Shown here in pieces: positions 52,753 to 61,974 of a stretch of DNA of 64,000 nt. The DNA lies in NCBI GenBank assembly GCA_964384825.1, contig CAYLMM010000007.1, forward strand, positions 11,761 through 75,760, written 5' to 3'. The translations under genes were made by a program, and so were the position numbers. Origin of the DNA: CAYLMM01 sp964384825. GTDB taxonomy: Bacteria; Krumholzibacteriota; Krumholzibacteriia; LZORAL124-64-63. The notes beneath the pieces are model-generated. The model made no database searches. It was not told where the DNA came from and saw only the letters and a program-made list of their open reading frames with translations. Each line of letters begins with the position of its first letter. Position 1 is the first letter of the stretch.

Positions 52753-55308
52753 ATGGGAAAGGACGGCCCATTGTCCCGCAAGACATCCCGGCACAAGGTC
52801 AAGGCCGCGCCGGCGCCGGCTTCCGCGCCACCGGCCGCGTCGCCGCTGCGCGAATGGCTGGCGGCTGCCCTGCTGCTGCTGCTGGTGCTGATCCTGCTGC
52901 ATCCCGCCCCGATCTTCCAGGGCCTGGTCTATTCCAGCGGCGACGCCCGCAACGCCGATTCCTTCGCCCTGGTGGGCAACGCCGCCCTGGCCGGCGGCGA
53001 TTATCCCCAGTGGAATCCCTATCTCTTCGCCGGCATGCCTACCTTCGGCTCGCTGGCCTACGTGCGCTTCCTGTATCCGCCCGGCGAGATCTTCACCTTC
53101 CTGCAGGATCGTCTGGGATTTCCGCCCCTGACCTGGATGCTCGCCCACATGCTGCTCGGCGGCCTGGGAATGATCTTCCTGCTCGGACGCTGGCGTCTGC
53201 CGGTGGCGGCCCGCGTGGGCGGAGCCTGCCTGTGGCTGCTGCTGCCTAAGGTGGTGGCCTGGGGCGTCTACGGCCACGGATCGAAGCTCGGCGCCGCGAT
53301 GTACCTGCCGTGGATCGTGGGCCTGACGCTCGACGTCCTGGACGGCAAGGGGCGCCGGAGGGTCGGGTTGCTCGGCCTGCTCTGCGGCCTGCAGATCCTG
53401 CGCGGCCATATCCAGATCACCTACTACACCCTGATCGTGGTCGGCCTGCTGATCGCCGCGCGCTGGATCGGGACGGCCGTCGCCCGCCGCCGCGCGGCCG
53501 AACCCTGGCCCTGGCGCGGCTCGGCCGCGGCGGCCGGGGCGATCGTCCTGGGCTTCATGATCGGCGCGGTGCTGCTGCTGCCGGTCAAGGAATACGCCGG
53601 GTGGTCGATCCGCGGCCAGACCGAACAGGGCGGGGGAGTGAGCTACCAGTACGCCACCGGCTGGAGCCTGGCGCCCGCGGAGATGGGGACGCTGGTGCTG
53701 CCCGCGGCCGCCGGTTTCGGCAAGGGCACCTACCAGGGCCTGATGCCTTTCACCGACTACCCGAACTACATGGGCCTGCTGGCCCTGGCGCTGGCCGGCG
53801 CGGCGATCGCCGCGGCTTCCGGCCGCCGCCGCGAGACCCTGATCGCCCTGGGCGCGATCGGCCTGCTGGCGGTGATGGTGGCCTGGGGGCGCTTCGCGCC
53901 GATCCTCTACGAGCCGCTGTTCAGGTTCCTGCCGTATTTCAACAAGTTCCGGGTGCCCTCGATGGCTTTGGTGCTGACCGGGTTCGCAGCGGCGGTCCTG
54001 GCCGCGCACGGGCTCGCCGCGGTGACGTCGAGCGAGCCGCGCGCCGAGGTTCTGCGGCGGCGGCTGGGGATCGCCCTGGGAGTGCTGGGGTTCGCGCTGG
54101 TCGTGGGGTCGTTCGCGGGTAGGGGACTCTTCGTCGACGGACTGGCGCGCCTGGCCGCGGCCGGCGGCCGCCCGGCGCCCGGGCACGACATCCTGGCTCC
54201 CGCCTGGGCCATGCACAAGACCGATCTGCTGCGCATCGGCATGATCCTGCTGACCGCCGGCCTGGGGCTGGCCCGGGCCGTGCGGGTGCCGCGGGTGGCC
54301 CGGGCGCTGCCCTGGCTGCTGCTGGTCCTGCTGGTGCTGGATCTCGGCGCGGTCGACCGGCGCATCACCCATCCCGAGAACGGGCTGCGCGAACAGGCCC
54401 GCGCCGCGGACGGGAGCGTGCGGCTGGTCCGGGCCGGCGGCCTGCTGAGGCCCTTCGTGCCGGCGGCGACCGACATGGGGCGCGATCCCGCCTTCGCCGC
54501 TCTGGCCGGACGCATCAAGCACGACCGCGTCTGGCCCCTGGGACGCCTTTCGCAGACCAACGACTTCATGGCCGCCCGCATCCACTCGCTGGGCGGCTAC
54601 CATCCGGCCAAGCTGGCCGCCTTCGAGCAGATCCGCAAGCGGCTGAACGATCCGCGGCAACCCGCCGGACGGATCGCGGGCTGGCTCGGCGCGCGGGCCC
54701 TGGCGGTCGACGGACCGCTGCCCCGGGGCGCGGCCGAGGCACTGGCGTCGCTCGGGACCGAGATCGAGCCCGCACCGTTCCATACCGGCGCGATGGCGCT
54801 CTACGCCATCGGCAACGGACCGACCAGGGCGCGCCTGGCCGATCGCTGGGAAATCGCGGACGGCGATTTCGAGTCCTTCCTGGATCGCCTGCAGGCCGGC
54901 CGCGAGCCCTACGGCGCGACCGTGCGTCTGGACCGGACCCCGTCGCCGGCGCCCGTGGCCGGAGACGCGCCGCTGCCCGAGCCCGAATTCCTGACCGATG
55001 AAACCGACGAGATCGTGATCACGGTCGACGCGCCGCGGCCTGCGCTGCTGGTGCTGGCCGACATGACCGTTCCCGGCTGGAGCGCTACCGTCGACGGCGA
55101 GCCGGCGACGCTGCTGGCCGCCGATCACGTGCTGCGGGCGGTGGCTTTGGACGCCGGCCCGCACGAGGTCCGATTCGTTTTCCATGATCCGGCCCTGCGC
55201 ACCGGCCTGACCCTGACGGTTCTGGGGTTGCTGGCGGCCGCGGCCCTGATGCTCATCCGACCCCGGAGGCGGCGCGCCGTCTCCGTCGCCCGCGAGGAAA
55301 GTCCATGA
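52753..55308 (+). CDS. YfhO-family multi-spanning membrane protein (GT-C-like)
   Basis: The 851-aa protein has about twelve membrane helices, and an early extracytoplasmic loop with acidic residues (VYSSGDARNADSFALVGNAALAGGDYPQWNPYLFAGMPTFGSLAY). HIQITYYTLIVVGLLIAARWI and FRFLPYFNKFRVPSMALVLTGFAAAVLAAHGL are family-like. The C-terminal soluble domain is VLADMTVPGWSATVDGEPATLLAADHVLRAVALDAGPHEVRFVF, followed by a last helix. YfhO proteins are GT-C-fold enzymes; Bacillus members glycosylate cell-wall polymers. ATG at 52753; a TTG at 52771 is also possible. The stop overlaps the next start (ATGA). Confidence 0.8.
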   Translation: MGKDGPLSRKTSRHKVKAAPAPASAPPAASPLREWLAAALLLLLVLILLHPAPIFQGLVYSSGDARNADSFALVGNAALAGGDYPQWNPYLFAGMPTFGSLAYVRFLYPPGEIFTFLQDRLGFPPLTWMLAHMLLGGLGMIFLLGRWRLPVAARVGGACLWLLLPKVVAWGVYGHGSKLGAAMYLPWIVGLTLDVLDGKGRRRVGLLGLLCGLQILRGHIQITYYTLIVVGLLIAARWIGTAVARRRAAEPWPWRGSAAAAGAIVLGFMIGAVLLLPVKEYAGWSIRGQTEQGGGVSYQYATGWSLAPAEMGTLVLPAAAGFGKGTYQGLMPFTDYPNYMGLLALALAGAAIAAASGRRRETLIALGAIGLLAVMVAWGRFAPILYEPLFRFLPYFNKFRVPSMALVLTGFAAAVLAAHGLAAVTSSEPRAEVLRRRLGIALGVLGFALVVGSFAGRGLFVDGLARLAAAGGRPAPGHDILAPAWAMHKTDLLRIGMILLTAGLGLARAVRVPRVARALPWLLLVLLVLDLGAVDRRITHPENGLREQARAADGSVRLVRAGGLLRPFVPAATDMGRDPAFAALAGRIKHDRVWPLGRLSQTNDFMAARIHSLGGYHPAKLAAFEQIRKRLNDPRQPAGRIAGWLGARALAVDGPLPRGAAEALASLGTEIEPAPFHTGAMALYAIGNGPTRARLADRWEIADGDFESFLDRLQAGREPYGATVRLDRTPSPAPVAGDAPLPEPEFLTDETDEIVITVDAPRPALLVLADMTVPGWSATVDGEPATLLAADHVLRAVALDAGPHEVRFVFHDPALRTGLTLTVLGLLAAAALMLIRPRRRRAVSVAREESP

Positions 55309-56018
55309 AGAGTGTCGTCGTCGTACCGACCTACAACGAAGCCGAGAACATCGGGCGCCTGATTCCCCAGGTGCTCGAACGCGACCCGGGCATCACGATC
55401 CTGGTGGTCGACGACAACTCGCCCGACGGCACGGCCGAAGTCGTGCGCCGGGCCGAGGGTTTCGGCGACCGGGTGCGCCTGCTGGAGCGTCCGGGCAAGG
55501 CGGGGCTGGGCTCGGCCTACATCGCCGGGTTCAAGTGGGCCCTGGCCGAGACCGACGCCGAAACCGTCTTCGAGATGGACGCCGACTTCAGCCACGCCCC
55601 GGCGGCCCTGGACGAATTCCTGCAGGAGATCCGGACGCACGATCTGGTCCTGGGCAGCCGCTATCTCTACGGCGTGACGGTGGTGAACTGGCCCCTGCGG
55701 CGGCTTTTCCTGAGCGTCGGCGCGAATCTCTACGCGCGGCTGGTCACCGGGATGAAGATCAAGGACTCGACCGGCGGCTTCAAGTGCTTCCGCCGCGAGG
55801 TGCTCGAGGCGCTGCCGCTCGACCGCATCAAGAGCGACGGCTACTCCTTCCAGATCGAGTTGAACTACCATTGCTGGCGGCGCGGCTTCCGCATCAAGGA
55901 GATCCCGATCATCTTCATGGACCGCGAAGTCGGCGTCTCGAAGATGAACAAGCGGATCATCTGGGAAGCGATGTGGATGGTGTGGGCGCTGCGGCTGCGG
56001 CGTCTGCCCCGCAACTGA
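55305..56018 (+). CDS. Polyprenol-phosphate mannosyltransferase (DPM1-type GT2)
   Basis: A 237-aa GT-A protein: VVVPTYNEAENIGRLIPQVL, ILVVDDNSPDGTAEVV, GKAGLGSAYIAGFKWAL, DADFSHAPAALDEFL (DxD), LVLGSRYLYGVTVVNWPLRR and STGGFKCFRREVLEAL. These match polyprenol monophosphomannose synthases that transfer mannose from GDP-mannose to polyprenyl phosphate. GDP-mannose can come from ManC at 23.6 kb. It lies directly behind a GT-C-like membrane protein, the type of enzyme that uses such donors. Confidence 0.88.
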   Translation: MKSVVVVPTYNEAENIGRLIPQVLERDPGITILVVDDNSPDGTAEVVRRAEGFGDRVRLLERPGKAGLGSAYIAGFKWALAETDAETVFEMDADFSHAPAALDEFLQEIRTHDLVLGSRYLYGVTVVNWPLRRLFLSVGANLYARLVTGMKIKDSTGGFKCFRREVLEALPLDRIKSDGYSFQIELNYHCWRRGFRIKEIPIIFMDREVGVSKMNKRIIWEAMWMVWALRLRRLPRN

Positions 56019-56034
56019 ACCTGGTGATGAGAAC

Positions 56035-58083
56035 GTGAAACTGTCGATCGTCATCATCCACTACAACACCAGCGGCGATCTGGCCCGCTGCCTCGAATCG
56101 ATCTCCCGCTGCCCGCCCCGCTGGGAGCACGGCGTGGTCGTGGTGGACAACGCCTCGACCGATCCCGGGCTGGCGGCGGTGCGCGACGCCCATCCGGAGG
56201 TCCGCTGGATCCTCAACAGCCGCAACGAGGGCTACGCGCGGGGCGCGAACATCGGCGCCGCGGCGGTCGACGCCGATTTCCACCTGCTGCTCAATCCCGA
56301 CATCGTGGTCCAGCCCGGGGCGCTCGACGCGCTGCTCGATTTCGCCGACGCCCATCCCAAGGCCGGGATCATCGGACCGCAACTGCTGAACGAGGACGGC
56401 ACGATCCAGGATTCCTGCCGCCGTTTCTACACCCTCTCGACGCTGCTGCTGCGCCGCACCTTCCTCGGCAAGCTGAGGCCCCGGTCGAAGGTCGTCGACC
56501 GGCATCTGATGCGCGACTTCGACCACCGGAGCCCGCGGCCGGTCGATTGGGTGCTGGGCGGATGCATGCTGGTCCGCCGCGAAGCCGTCGAGCGCGCCGG
56601 CCCGATGGACGAGCGCTTCTTCCTCTACTTCGAGGATGTCGACTGGTGCTACCGGATGTGGCAGGCCGGCTGGGACGTGATGTACGCGCCCGGAGCCCGC
56701 TTCATCCACCGCCATCGCCGTGACAGCGCCGGCGGGGTGCTCAAGAAGAGCTTCTGGCTCCATCTGAGCAGCCTGGTCTCGTTCTACGAGAAGTGGGGGA
56801 TGGTCGTCTACCTGATCAAGCGATGGCGCGGAACGCTGAGCGCGTTGCTGCTGTGGCTGCTGGACATGGCGGCTCTAGGCGGAGCGTTCGTCGGCGCGTA
56901 CGTGCTGCGGCGCCTGCTGGATCCCCTGTTCGCCGAGTCGCTCTACCCGCTCGGCGAATACCGCCCCCTGCTGCTGTTCGCCCTGTTGCTGGCATCGGTC
57001 ACCTTCCTCTTCCTGGGGCGCTACCGGCCCGGATCCCTGGGCGCAGCGCCCGGTTTCGCGCCGCGGCTGCAACGCACCGGCGTCGTCTCGCTGCTGCTGC
57101 TGGCGAGCACCTACCTCAGCCATCAGGATGTCTACAGCCGGGCCGTGCTGCTGATGTTCATCCCCCTGTTCCTGGGCGCGTCGTGGCTGGTCGAGGGAGG
57201 CTTCCACCGGCTGCGGCGGCAGATGGAGGCGGGGCGGCTGAACCTCGAGCGGACGCTGCTGGTCGGCGACGCCGACGCCGTGGACGCCTGGCTCGCCGCG
57301 GCCTCCGCCGACGGGATCGAGGGACTGGATCCGGTGGGCTACCTCGCGACCGGACCGTCCGCGGCCGCGACCCGGCCGCTGGGCGGCGGCGCGATTCCCT
57401 GCCTCGGCGGCGCCGGGGATCTCGAGATCATCGTCGGACGCTACCGCATCTCCCATGTGGTGTTCTGGAGCTGGCCGCGCGGCGACGCCGCCGAACTGGC
57501 CGTGCTCGGACGGCTGCACCGGCGCCGGATCCGGCTGCGGTGGCGCGTCGACGAGGCGGCCGTCTTCGGGGCGGGCGCCCGCCCCGACGCCTTCGCCGGT
57601 TCCCCGAGCGCGGTGCTGGAGCCGGACGCCCGGTCGGCCCCGGCCGCGTTGCTGATGCGGCTGGCCGACATCGGGGCCGGCGCCCTGCTGACCCTGCTGG
57701 CCGCGATTCCCTATTGTCTGTTGCGTCCGCTGGCGGGACTGTCGGCGCCCCGCGCCGCGGACCTGGCCGAGGCCGGCGGCGACGGTCCGCCGCCGCGCGT
57801 CGTCCGCGGGCGCGACGGCCGTCCGAAGCCCCTGTGGTGGCAGGCGCCCCTGGCCTTGTCTTTGTTGTCCGGCATGCTTTCGGTATGGGGCTCCCGCCCC
57901 GACGCCCCTGCGACATCCGGATCCGCCGGCTGGAACCTGGACTGGCGGGCGCCCGGTCTGACCGGCCCCTGGGCGGGATCCGATCCGCGCGACCCCTGGC
58001 GCACCCTCATGTTCAACCCCGCCGGCCTGGGAGACACCGTTCCCGGCGCCCCGGGCGGGGGGAGGTCGTCCGATGCACAGTGA
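56035..58083 (+). CDS. GT2 fused to a degenerate polyprenyl glycosylphosphotransferase-like half
   Basis: The 682-aa protein has an intact-looking GT2 domain (1-250): LSIVIIHYNTSGDLARCLESI, VVVDNASTDPGL, LLLNPDIVVQPG, GGCMLVRREAVERAGPMDERFFLYFEDVDWCYRMW. Four or five membrane helices (269-390) and a Rossmann-like segment (404-500) follow, resembling the N-terminal half of the enzyme at 16.4 kb. Residues 535-660 look like a decayed catalytic domain: MRLADIGAGALL, RGRDGRPKPL, SLLSGMLSVWGSRPD, APGLTGPWAG. The stretch with the catalytic Asp-Glu (SLDELPQ) is missing. GTG start at 56035. Confidence 0.78.
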   Translation: MKLSIVIIHYNTSGDLARCLESISRCPPRWEHGVVVVDNASTDPGLAAVRDAHPEVRWILNSRNEGYARGANIGAAAVDADFHLLLNPDIVVQPGALDALLDFADAHPKAGIIGPQLLNEDGTIQDSCRRFYTLSTLLLRRTFLGKLRPRSKVVDRHLMRDFDHRSPRPVDWVLGGCMLVRREAVERAGPMDERFFLYFEDVDWCYRMWQAGWDVMYAPGARFIHRHRRDSAGGVLKKSFWLHLSSLVSFYEKWGMVVYLIKRWRGTLSALLLWLLDMAALGGAFVGAYVLRRLLDPLFAESLYPLGEYRPLLLFALLLASVTFLFLGRYRPGSLGAAPGFAPRLQRTGVVSLLLLASTYLSHQDVYSRAVLLMFIPLFLGASWLVEGGFHRLRRQMEAGRLNLERTLLVGDADAVDAWLAAASADGIEGLDPVGYLATGPSAAATRPLGGGAIPCLGGAGDLEIIVGRYRISHVVFWSWPRGDAAELAVLGRLHRRRIRLRWRVDEAAVFGAGARPDAFAGSPSAVLEPDARSAPAALLMRLADIGAGALLTLLAAIPYCLLRPLAGLSAPRAADLAEAGGDGPPPRVVRGRDGRPKPLWWQAPLALSLLSGMLSVWGSRPDAPATSGSAGWNLDWRAPGLTGPWAGSDPRDPWRTLMFNPAGLGDTVPGAPGGGRSSDAQ

Positions 58084-60502
58084 CCGATCGCGCGCTCCGC
58101 GCAAGGCCCGCCTGGCGGCGGTCCTGCCCTTGCTCCTGTTCGTGATGACCGTGGCCCCGTTGGCCGTTCCGCCGGATCCCGCGTGGGCCCAGGAGGTCTC
58201 GTTCACCCCGCTGTTCAGCGCCCGCGAATGCAGGGTCCTGCTGCCGGTCGGCGACCGGATCTACGGCGGCCTGGCCGACGGCGGGCTCTACGTCTGGCAT
58301 CGCGATGATCCGCAGGACTTTCGCCGCCTGACCACGGTCGAAGGATTGAATTCCAACGCCGTGACCGATATCGACTGGTCCGGCAGCCATCTCTGGGCCG
58401 CCACAGACGCCGGCCTGACCCGCATCGCCGATCCCGGGACCGCCGATCCCGACCTGCGCCAGTTCACCAACCTGGGCGGCCTCGGCGTGACCGCGGTGGC
58501 CGGCGTGATGCTCGGCCAGGAGGAGCGGGTCTATTATTCCTTCGCCGACGATTTTTCCGAGACCTACGGTCTGGGCGTGATCAACAGCGGCCTGCCCGGC
58601 GGCATCTTCACCGCCGAGGATTCTCCGGGCCTGGTCGACGACCGCATCACCGACCTGGCCTTCCTGGGGGAGGACCTGTGGATCGGCACGCAGGACGGGA
58701 TCTCCCGCTTCCGGGGCAACATCTTCACCGATCTGAGCGCCGGGCTTCCTCACCGGCATGTCCGCTGCATGCACGCATCGGGCGATACGCTCCTGTTGAT
58801 CGGAACCATGAACGGCGTCGCGGTCTGGAATCAGGACGCCGGGGGATGGGAGCGGCTTGGCGATCTCGGCGGCTGGATCGATCAGGTGACGGTCGTCGGC
58901 AACGATGTCTGGGCCCTGGGCGCCGGCGATGCGATCGACCGTCTGCGGCGCTGGGACGGCGCGCAGTGGACCAGCTACGAGCTTCCTGAGCCTTATGCCG
59001 CGGCCCTGGGCGGCGGCGAGGATCTGTGGACCGCCGGACGGCTGCCGCTGCTGGCGGGACAGCGGAAATCCGAACGGGTCTTCCTCGCCCGGCGCGACGG
59101 CGACCAGTGGGCCGAGTGGCTGACCGATGCGCCTTTCTTCACCTCGGCCGGCGCGGCGGCCTTCGACGCGGATGGGAATCCTTGGTTCGGCGCCACCACC
59201 GGCGAGGGGATCGCCGGGCTGGTCGACGGGGTTTGGAACCAGCTCTACGAACCGGCGAGCGCCGGGAACGATTCGCTCGGCCTGCTGAACACAAGCGGCA
59301 ACATCTTCGACATGGTCGCTTTGCCGGGAGGCGAGATCTGGGCCACCCAGTTCACCTCCGGCGCCCTGCGCTACCGCCCCGGCCTGCCCGACTGCGACCA
59401 CGTCACCTCCTTCAACAGCGGGCTGACCGACAACCGTCTGCTGCGCCTGCTCGCCCATCCGGACGGACCGTTGCTGTTCCTGGGCGACACTTCGGGCGCG
59501 GACGTGCTGCTGGCGCCCGAGCGCTGGGCCGATCCCGCGGCCTGGATCCATCTGCCGACCGACGCCTCGGGCCTGGGCGGCGGCGATCTGCGCGGCGCGG
59601 TGGTCGAACGCCGCGACCGGATCTGGTTCACGGTCAAGAACGTGGGCCTGGTCCTCTGGGACGTCAACGGTTCCGAAGGCCCCGACGGCGCGATGACATG
59701 GCTCGAACCGGCCGACGACATCTGGACTCCGGCCCTGGAATCGGCGCCCGGCACCGATTTCGCCTTCCCCTCGGCGGTGACCCTGGCCGTGGACGCCGAC
59801 GGTTCGCTCTGGGCCGGCGGCGGCAACGGCGTCGTCCATTTCGATCTGGTCGACTACGCCGACGACAGGATCGAGATCGGGCTCCGCGCGACCTATGGCC
59901 AGAAGCTCAATCCCCTGAGGGAAGGCCTGATCAGCAGCGACGTCCGGGATCTCGCCTTCGATCGCAACGGCGATCTCTGGGTCGCGCACGCGCGGGGGCT
60001 GAACCGGATCCGGGAGGTGGCCGGCGGCGTCGAGATCGATCCGTTCACCAGCCTCGCGGCCTATATCGAGGACAACCTGGGAACCCTCTATTCGCCCTCG
60101 GCGGTCAGCGGATTGCCGGGCGGCGCGGTCCTGAGGCTGGCTCCGGACGCCGAAGGCGGGCGTCTGCTGGTCGCCGGGGAAGGCGGCGCCCTGATCGTGG
60201 ATGTTCCCCGGCGCGGCGCCGGCGGCGACCTGCGGGCCGGCATCTATCTCTATCCGAATCCCCTGCGCGTCGACCAGGGCCAGGAGCTGCGGCTCGGCGG
60301 GCTGCCGGGCGAGGGCCGGACGGTCGTGGACATCTTTTCGATCGAGGGGCAACCGGTGTTCAGGCGGACCGGCGTGACGACCGATACCATCGTCTGGGAC
60401 GGGCGCAACCGGCTGGGCGAATCCGTCTCCGCCGGGCCCTATCTGGTCCGGATCGAATACGAGGGCTCCGCGACGGTGCGGACCCTGGCGGTGATCCGCT
60501 GA
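58073..60502 (+). CDS. Secreted beta-propeller protein with FlgD/type-IX-like C-terminal domain
   Basis: The 809-aa protein has a signal peptide (AAVLPLLLFVMTVAPLAVPPDPAWA). Many propeller blades of the two-component-regulator type follow (GLADGGLYVWHRDD, LTTVEGLNSNAVTDIDWSGSHLWAATDAGLTRI, DLAFLGEDLWIGTQDGISRF and similar). The final domain of about 90 residues has IYLYPNPLRVDQGQELRLGGL, VDIFSIEGQPVFR and IVWDGRNRLGESVSAGPYLVRIEY, the FlgD Ig-like / type IX sorting-like fold of FCB-group secreted proteins. It overlaps the preceding gene by 11 nt, so it is co-translated with glycan genes and is a possible glycosylated surface protein. No sensor kinase part is present. Confidence 0.8.
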   Translation: MHSDRSRAPRKARLAAVLPLLLFVMTVAPLAVPPDPAWAQEVSFTPLFSARECRVLLPVGDRIYGGLADGGLYVWHRDDPQDFRRLTTVEGLNSNAVTDIDWSGSHLWAATDAGLTRIADPGTADPDLRQFTNLGGLGVTAVAGVMLGQEERVYYSFADDFSETYGLGVINSGLPGGIFTAEDSPGLVDDRITDLAFLGEDLWIGTQDGISRFRGNIFTDLSAGLPHRHVRCMHASGDTLLLIGTMNGVAVWNQDAGGWERLGDLGGWIDQVTVVGNDVWALGAGDAIDRLRRWDGAQWTSYELPEPYAAALGGGEDLWTAGRLPLLAGQRKSERVFLARRDGDQWAEWLTDAPFFTSAGAAAFDADGNPWFGATTGEGIAGLVDGVWNQLYEPASAGNDSLGLLNTSGNIFDMVALPGGEIWATQFTSGALRYRPGLPDCDHVTSFNSGLTDNRLLRLLAHPDGPLLFLGDTSGADVLLAPERWADPAAWIHLPTDASGLGGGDLRGAVVERRDRIWFTVKNVGLVLWDVNGSEGPDGAMTWLEPADDIWTPALESAPGTDFAFPSAVTLAVDADGSLWAGGGNGVVHFDLVDYADDRIEIGLRATYGQKLNPLREGLISSDVRDLAFDRNGDLWVAHARGLNRIREVAGGVEIDPFTSLAAYIEDNLGTLYSPSAVSGLPGGAVLRLAPDAEGGRLLVAGEGGALIVDVPRRGAGGDLRAGIYLYPNPLRVDQGQELRLGGLPGEGRTVVDIFSIEGQPVFRRTGVTTDTIVWDGRNRLGESVSAGPYLVRIEYEGSATVRTLAVIR

Positions 60503-60525
60503 AGCGGTTCGCAAGGAGCGATGGA

Positions 60526-61974
60526 ATGAACGATCCCCGAACCCAGGGTCCCGGCAACGGAATCCGCCGCCTGTTGGTGGTCGGAGCCGGCGAGGCGGGG
60601 CGGTCCCTGGTGCAGGAACTGCGCGCCGCCGGCGAGGATCTGCTGCCGGTCGGTTTCCTCGACGACGATCCCGCCCTGCAGGGCGGGCGGATCCTGGACC
60701 TGCCCGTCCTGGGCGGCACCGAGGACCTGCCGCGGGCCGCCGCCGAGGCCGTGGCCGACGAGATCCTGATCGCCATCCCTTCGGCCCGCGGCGCGCTGAT
60801 CCGCCGGCTGGTGCTGCTGTGCCGGCGCGCCGGACTGCCCTTCAAGATCGTGCCGGGAATCCGGGCCATCATCGAGGGCGACGTGACCTTCGCCCAGGTC
60901 CGCGACGTGGCGCCGGAGGACCTGCTCGGCCGCGAGACGGTCACCTTCCGCGCCGGCGACGCCCAAGGCGCGGTGGCCGGGCGCTCGGTGCTGGTGACCG
61001 GCGCCGGCGGCTCGATCGGCTCGGAGCTCTGCCGCCGGATCCTGCGCCTGGAGCCGGCCGAGCTCCTGCTGCTAGGCCGCGGCGAGAACAGCCTCTTCGA
61101 GATCGCGCAGGAGCTTGAACCCCTGCGCGGATCGGCCGCGTTGCGGACGCTGGTCTGCGACGTGCGCGACGAGCGCCGGCTGTCGATCCTGGCCGGCCGC
61201 CACCATCCCGACCTGATCTTCCACGCCGCCGCTCACAAGCACGTGCCCCTGATGGAGGAGAATCCGGAAGAGGCCGTCATCGTGAACGTCTGCGGCACGG
61301 CCAACATGATCCGCTTCGCCGGCGAGGTCGGCGCCGAACGCTTCGTGATGATCTCGACCGACAAGGCGGTCGATCCGCGCAGCGTGATGGGCGCCACCAA
61401 ACGCGTGGCCGAGATGCTGGTCGCCGCCGCGGGCAACGGCGGTTCCACCCGCTACATGACCGTGCGCTTCGGCAACGTCCTGGGCAGCCGCGGCTCGGTG
61501 ATCCCCCTGTTCCAGGAGCGGATCCGCCGGGGACTGCCGCTGGAGGTCACGTCCCCGGAGATGACCCGCTACTTCATGACCATCCGCGAGGCGGTCCTGC
61601 TGGTCGTCGAGGCGATGGTGCTCGGGGAGAACGGCGCGACCTACGTTCTGGACATGGGCGAGCCGGTGGCGATCCTGGACCTGGCACGCAACCTCCTGGC
61701 GCTCTCGGGCTACGACCCGGACAACGGCGATTCCGGGCCCGGCATCGCGATCGTCGGTCTGCGGCCCGGCGAGAAGCTGCACGAGCAGCTGCACTCGGCC
61801 GACGAGAAGCTGGTCTCCTGCGCCAACCCGCTGATCCGCCAGTCCCTGCCCGCGGACGGCGATCCGATCGATGCCGCAGCCGTGGTCGCCGCCCTGCGCG
61901 CCCCGGCCGAGGCCGGCGATCCCGACGGGGTCCGCGCCGGGCTGGCGCGCATCCTGGGAATCGAGCGGCTATGA
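60526..61974 (+). CDS. CapD/FlaA1-type nucleotide-sugar dehydratase/epimerase, soluble form
   Basis: The 482-aa protein has an N-terminal CoA-binding-like Rossmann domain (RRLLVVGAGEAGRSLVQELRAAG, DEILIAIPSARGALIRRLVLLCRRAGL). The polysaccharide-biosynthesis epimerase domain follows, with VLVTGAGGSIGSELCRRIL, FHAAAHKHVPLMEENPEEAV, ISTDKAVDPRSVMGATKR (K and T catalytic region), and VRFGNVLGSRGSVIPLFQE. Family members such as PglF and WbpM carry four N-terminal membrane helices; this one starts directly at the Rossmann domain. Products would be 4-keto-6-deoxy sugars for aminated sugars. AAGGAG precedes the ATG. Confidence 0.88.
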   Translation: MNDPRTQGPGNGIRRLLVVGAGEAGRSLVQELRAAGEDLLPVGFLDDDPALQGGRILDLPVLGGTEDLPRAAAEAVADEILIAIPSARGALIRRLVLLCRRAGLPFKIVPGIRAIIEGDVTFAQVRDVAPEDLLGRETVTFRAGDAQGAVAGRSVLVTGAGGSIGSELCRRILRLEPAELLLLGRGENSLFEIAQELEPLRGSAALRTLVCDVRDERRLSILAGRHHPDLIFHAAAHKHVPLMEENPEEAVIVNVCGTANMIRFAGEVGAERFVMISTDKAVDPRSVMGATKRVAEMLVAAAGNGGSTRYMTVRFGNVLGSRGSVIPLFQERIRRGLPLEVTSPEMTRYFMTIREAVLLVVEAMVLGENGATYVLDMGEPVAILDLARNLLALSGYDPDNGDSGPGIAIVGLRPGEKLHEQLHSADEKLVSCANPLIRQSLPADGDPIDAAAVVAALRAPAEAGDPDGVRAGLARILGIERL

